Source of the DNA: Alphaproteobacteria bacterium
Lineage (GTDB): Bacteria; Pseudomonadota; Alphaproteobacteria; SHVP01
NCBI GenBank assembly: GCA_947473325.1
Contig: CANJEJ010000012.1
Span: forward strand, 1 to 34,236
Direction of reading: 5' to 3'
DNA: 34,236 nt
In this document: in pieces, positions 31,771-34,236 of the stretch
Numbering within the stretch: position 1 is the first letter of the stretch
Layout: every line of letters starts with the position of its first letter
The notes under the pieces: generated by a model
What the model saw: only the letters and a program-made list of their open reading frames with translations
Told to the model about the DNA's origin: nothing
Database searches by the model: none
Made by a program: the position numbers and the translations under genes

Positions 31771-32349
31771 TCACGCGGTGCGCAACAGGCCCGCAGGATC
31801 GGTCAGGCAGAACGTGATGTCGTGGCTCTTGTCGTAATGCACGATGTGGCTCAGGCGGCCGCGGCCGAGATTCGGCACGGCCTGCAGTTCGGTCGTGGTG
31901 TGTTCGTCCGTCAGGATAATGAACTCTGCCGGCTCAGGCTTGACCAGAAAACGACCGGAATGCCACACGCCGCGATACATCATGATGGCCATGTTGCCGG
32001 GCACGAGCAGCGCGCGGAAGTTGGCCGGTTCCGGGGGCGTGTCGTTGTCGTCACCGGTCGGCGCCGCGAAGATCGTCACGGCAGCGGCATCGCCCAGGGG
32101 AATGAACGTCTGGGTGACCGAGAAATGCCGCTCCATCTTGGAGAAGTGGTTCGGAATCGGTTCGACGCGGGCGTACATCAACTCCATCTTGCCGTCGATG
32201 GCGAAATCCGCGCTCCAGGTCTTGGTCGTGCTCCAGCGGTGCTGTGACTGGCCGTCCGGCAGCTGCAGAACCTGGCCAAAAGGGGCAAAGTTTTCCTGGG
32301 TGCACAGCGACACCGGCAGGTCAATCGTTCGGGGCATGTTGCTCACCAT
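31771..32349 (-). CDS. Ureidoglycolate lyase (AllA)-like protein
   Basis: A 192-residue cupin-fold protein related to ureidoglycolate lyase, which splits ureidoglycolate into glyoxylate and urea in purine/allantoin breakdown. The family blocks are present: FAPFGQVL (21-28), MERHFSVTQTFIPLG (72-86), MMYRGVWHSGRF (123-134) and FIILTDEH. It is somewhat longer than E. coli AllA (about 160 residues), with an extended C-terminus. M5 (32337), preceded by GGTGAG, may be the true start rather than the ATG at 32349. No other purine-degradation genes are in view, and the neighbours are a binding protein, a CMD-like protein and a cupin. A related ureido- or hydroxyacid substrate is therefore as likely as ureidoglycolate. 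Confidence 0.82.
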   Translation of the reverse strand: MVSNMPRTIDLPVSLCTQENFAPFGQVLQLPDGQSQHRWSTTKTWSADFAIDGKMELMYARVEPIPNHFSKMERHFSVTQTFIPLGDAAAVTIFAAPTGDDNDTPPEPANFRALLVPGNMAIMMYRGVWHSGRFLVKPEPAEFIILTDEHTTTELQAVPNLGRGRLSHIVHYDKSHDITFCLTDPAGLLRTA

Positions 32350-32356
32350 CGGCGAA

Positions 32357-32380
32357 GAGGGGCTGCGGATGCAGCCCCTC
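32357..32380 (-). other. Intercistronic hairpin, binding-protein / AllA-like gap
   Basis: GAGGGGCTGC and GCAGCCCCTC form a perfect 10-base stem with a four-base loop between the binding-protein stop and the AllA-like start. On the minus strand it is followed by TTCGCC, too weak a T-run for full termination. It may act as a partial terminator or RNA-stability element that raises the binding protein above the downstream enzymes. Confidence 0.6.
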
Positions 32381-32388
32381 GCGCCGTA

Positions 32389-34020
32389 TTATCGCGTCTT
32401 GCGCAGCTGATAGGCGGCCATGTTGGCATGGATGAGCGCCTGGTATTCCCAACCCTCGAGCTTGGGGCTCATCGCCAGCGGAATGCTGGTGTCGACGAGA
32501 TAGATCTGCGCCGGGTTCTCCGCCATCAGATTCGAGATCTCCACAAGGATCTCCCGCCGCCGCCTGGTGTCGCCGAGCGCCAGCGCGCGGCCCTCGTTCA
32601 CCAGCGCGTCGTATTTCTCGTTCTTGTACTTGAACGAGTTCTGGAACGAAGCCGAATGGTTGAGGATGGTCAGGCTGTAGAAGGGATCGCCGAAGGCTGG
32701 CTGCTCGGTATAGAGCATCGCCTGATAGGTGCCCTTCTGGAAGCGCTCGGCAAACGCCGTTCCGCTGGTGATCATCTCGATCTCGAACACCACGCCGATC
32801 TGCTTCAGGCTGTCGGCCACGAAGATGGCTTCCTGTTCGGCATGGGCGCCGGGCCGTGACGGGCTCACTGTGAACTTCACCGTGAATCCGTTCGGGTAGC
32901 CGGCCTGCGCCAGCAGCGCCTTGGCCTTGGCGACATCCATTTTCGCATAGTGGTTCAGGCCTTCCGTGCCGAAGGCCTTGTGAATGGATGTCGTCGCCGG
33001 ATCGCCGAAGCCGCGGAACACGCCCTTGACGATCGCCTCGCGGTCGATGGCCAGCGAGATGGCCTGCCGGACCAGGGGATTGGCGAGCTTCTCGTCCTGA
33101 TAGTTGAGCAGGATGGTGTCGCGGATGTTGCCGTCGCAATTGGTGACGCGCACGTTGCGGTCATTCATCAGGTTGGCGTATTCCTGAAACGGCAGCAGGG
33201 CGGCGAAGTCAGCCTCGCCGCTGCGCAGCAGCTGCGAGCGGGTGGCCGGCTCCGGGACTGACAGGGCGACCAGCGTCGACGCATTCCCCCGGCCGGCCTT
33301 GTTCCAGTAGTTCTCGTTGGGCGTGAAGGTCGCCCGTACGCCGGGCACGAAGTTGGTAGGCAGGATCTGCCACGGCCCGTAATCCGCCGTGTTCTTGGCC
33401 AGCCAGCCACTGCCCGCTGGATCGTCCGCCGTGGCGTTCTTCAGCACCGTCTTCGAATCGACGATCTGGAACTGCAGGTGGGTGAAAACGCCGAGGTCGT
33501 AGATGGTCGGCGAGTTGAAGTGGACGCGCACCGTGCGCGGATCGACCACTTCCACCATGTTCTCCTGGCGGAAATCGCTGGAGGTATAGAGGAAGAAGCG
33601 GGCGGCACCCGACAGCTTGGCAGCGCGCTCCAGGCTCCATTTCACGTCATCGGCGCTGAGTTCGTTGCCATAGGGGCTCTTCGCGCCCGGCCGCAACTTG
33701 AACTCGACAAATTTACCGGCGGTATCGACCCGCCAGGACTCGGCGAGGTTGCCGCGCAGGTCGGATTGCAGGTTTGGCGTCTGCTGGCAGCCGCCGCCCT
33801 TCAGCTTGCTGGCGTCATAGACCAGCAGGGTCGAGGCCTGTTCCGCGACGATGTGGGCGGATGCTTCGCCTTCGTATTTGGCGAGGTAGTCGAGTTGCTG
33901 CGGCACCGCCGGCATCGCCTTCACCAGCGGCAACCGCGGCGCCGGTGCGTTCTGCTGCGCCAGCGCCGCTCCCGACGCCACGATGGCAATGCCAAGCCCC
34001 CATCCCAATGCTTTCCACAT
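32389..34020 (-). CDS. ABC transporter substrate-binding protein, family 5
   Basis: Periplasmic solute-binding protein of 543 residues. The signal peptide runs MWKALGWGLGIAIVASGAALA with likely cleavage after A21. The mature protein shows NLAESWRVDTAGKFVEFKLR, ELSADDVKWSLERA, a TADYGPWQIL loop, NENYWNKAG and VRQAISLAIDREAIVKGVFRG, standard for the peptide/opine/nickel-binding family. GGGAG lies just before the ATG at 34020. It is flanked by a cupin gene upstream (59-base gap) and the AllA-like gene downstream, all on the minus strand, so it is probably the uptake receptor for the compound those enzymes act on. It shares an ADDPxxxxWxAxNTAxYG block with the binding protein at 27627. The permease genes are not in view. 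Confidence 0.93.
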   Translation of the reverse strand: MWKALGWGLGIAIVASGAALAQQNAPAPRLPLVKAMPAVPQQLDYLAKYEGEASAHIVAEQASTLLVYDASKLKGGGCQQTPNLQSDLRGNLAESWRVDTAGKFVEFKLRPGAKSPYGNELSADDVKWSLERAAKLSGAARFFLYTSSDFRQENMVEVVDPRTVRVHFNSPTIYDLGVFTHLQFQIVDSKTVLKNATADDPAGSGWLAKNTADYGPWQILPTNFVPGVRATFTPNENYWNKAGRGNASTLVALSVPEPATRSQLLRSGEADFAALLPFQEYANLMNDRNVRVTNCDGNIRDTILLNYQDEKLANPLVRQAISLAIDREAIVKGVFRGFGDPATTSIHKAFGTEGLNHYAKMDVAKAKALLAQAGYPNGFTVKFTVSPSRPGAHAEQEAIFVADSLKQIGVVFEIEMITSGTAFAERFQKGTYQAMLYTEQPAFGDPFYSLTILNHSASFQNSFKYKNEKYDALVNEGRALALGDTRRRREILVEISNLMAENPAQIYLVDTSIPLAMSPKLEGWEYQALIHANMAAYQLRKTR

Positions 34021-34079
34021 ATCCCGCTCCCTTGGTTGGTGTCGCGGCCAGGCCTACGGCCCGCCGCGCTACAAGCCCC

Positions 34080-34236
34080 TTACTTGCCCTGCCACGTCTT
34101 GATCGGCGGGGTCTTGATTTCCAGTTGCACCGATTCCTCATGCACCACCGAGCTGTGCCAGACGCCCTTCGGGTGCTGCCAGGAATCGCCCGTCCGTGCC
34201 GTGAAGGTCTTGCCGTCGATGGTCACGTCCATTTGC
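34080..34236 (-). CDS. Cupin-domain protein, C-terminal fragment (runs off the window)
   Basis: The last 52 codons before a TAA at 34080-34082 read as a cupin barrel end. A strand VTIDGKTFTA leads to GDSWQHPKGVWHSS, a typical second-cupin-motif region with glycine, proline and histidine, and then the strand SVQLEIKTPP. The 5' part lies outside the window, so size, the first motif and any metal ligands cannot be judged. It is 59 bases upstream of the binding-protein gene on the same strand and is probably in the same operon, a common pairing in small-molecule catabolic clusters. Confidence 0.7.
   Translation of the reverse strand, partial: QMDVTIDGKTFTARTGDSWQHPKGVWHSSVVHEESVQLEIKTPPIKTWQGK

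Noticed and set aside
1-34236. Mobile elements, CRISPR arrays, phage or defence genes
   Set aside because: No transposase, integrase, terminal inverted repeats, regular spaced repeats or defence-family motifs were seen anywhere in the window.

Overview
The window is GC-rich (roughly two-thirds G+C by eye), almost fully coding, and reads as a chromosomal segment of an alphaproteobacterium. This is inferred from the codon bias, the Sua5/FAD-oxidase pair, and the histone-deacetylase-like / xseB / ispA / dxs / tlyA gene order. A Rhodospirillales-type genome is my guess only. I see no tRNA, rRNA, CRISPR array, insertion sequence or phage gene. Every gap between genes is under 300 bases.

Layout. 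(1) 1-3812: the 3' part of a GT-C membrane glycosyltransferase-like gene, convergent with a translationally coupled pair, Sua5/TsaC and a D-2-hydroxyglutarate/D-lactate-dehydrogenase-like flavoprotein. (2) 4007-9448: an acyl-chain oxidation block on the plus strand: large acyl-CoA dehydrogenase, PaaG-like enoyl-CoA isomerase/hydratase, long-chain acyl-CoA ligase and an AlkB-type alkane hydroxylase. (3) 9525-13779: an RND efflux pair (adaptor then pump) on the minus strand. (4) 14006-20212: a plus-strand housekeeping cluster: HDAC-like deacetylase, xseB, ispA, dxs, a MATE exporter and tlyA. (5) 20285-29213: an accessory catabolic stretch: RraA-like protein, VAO/PCMH flavoprotein, an acyl-CoA dehydrogenase without the usual catalytic glutamate, a TTC38-like TPR protein, a LysR regulator, a TauD/TfdA dioxygenase and a peptide-type ABC binding protein. 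(6) 29329-30570: an Fe-S RumA-type RNA methyltransferase. (7) 30679-34236: a VOC protein, then a minus-strand operon of cupin (partial), second ABC binding protein, ureidoglycolate-lyase-like protein and AhpD/CMD-like protein.

How the genes work together. Block 2 could hydroxylate, activate and beta-oxidise medium or long alkyl chains. Block 4 supplies isoprenoid precursors (Dxs, then IspA) next to RNA modification and DNA repair genes. Blocks 5 and 7 look like uptake and breakdown of unidentified small molecules. They contain two related periplasmic binding proteins but no permease genes in view.

The least ordinary signals are non-coding: a near-perfect 54-nt hairpin (26444-26497) upstream of the dioxygenase, and a clean LysR-type T-N11-A operator (26340-26356) in the same divergent intergenic region. 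Next are the separation of tlyA from a RumA-type methyltransferase by about 9 kb of catabolic genes, and the uncharacterised SBP / AllA-like / CMD / cupin operon. I found no compelling evidence of a wholly new kind of system.
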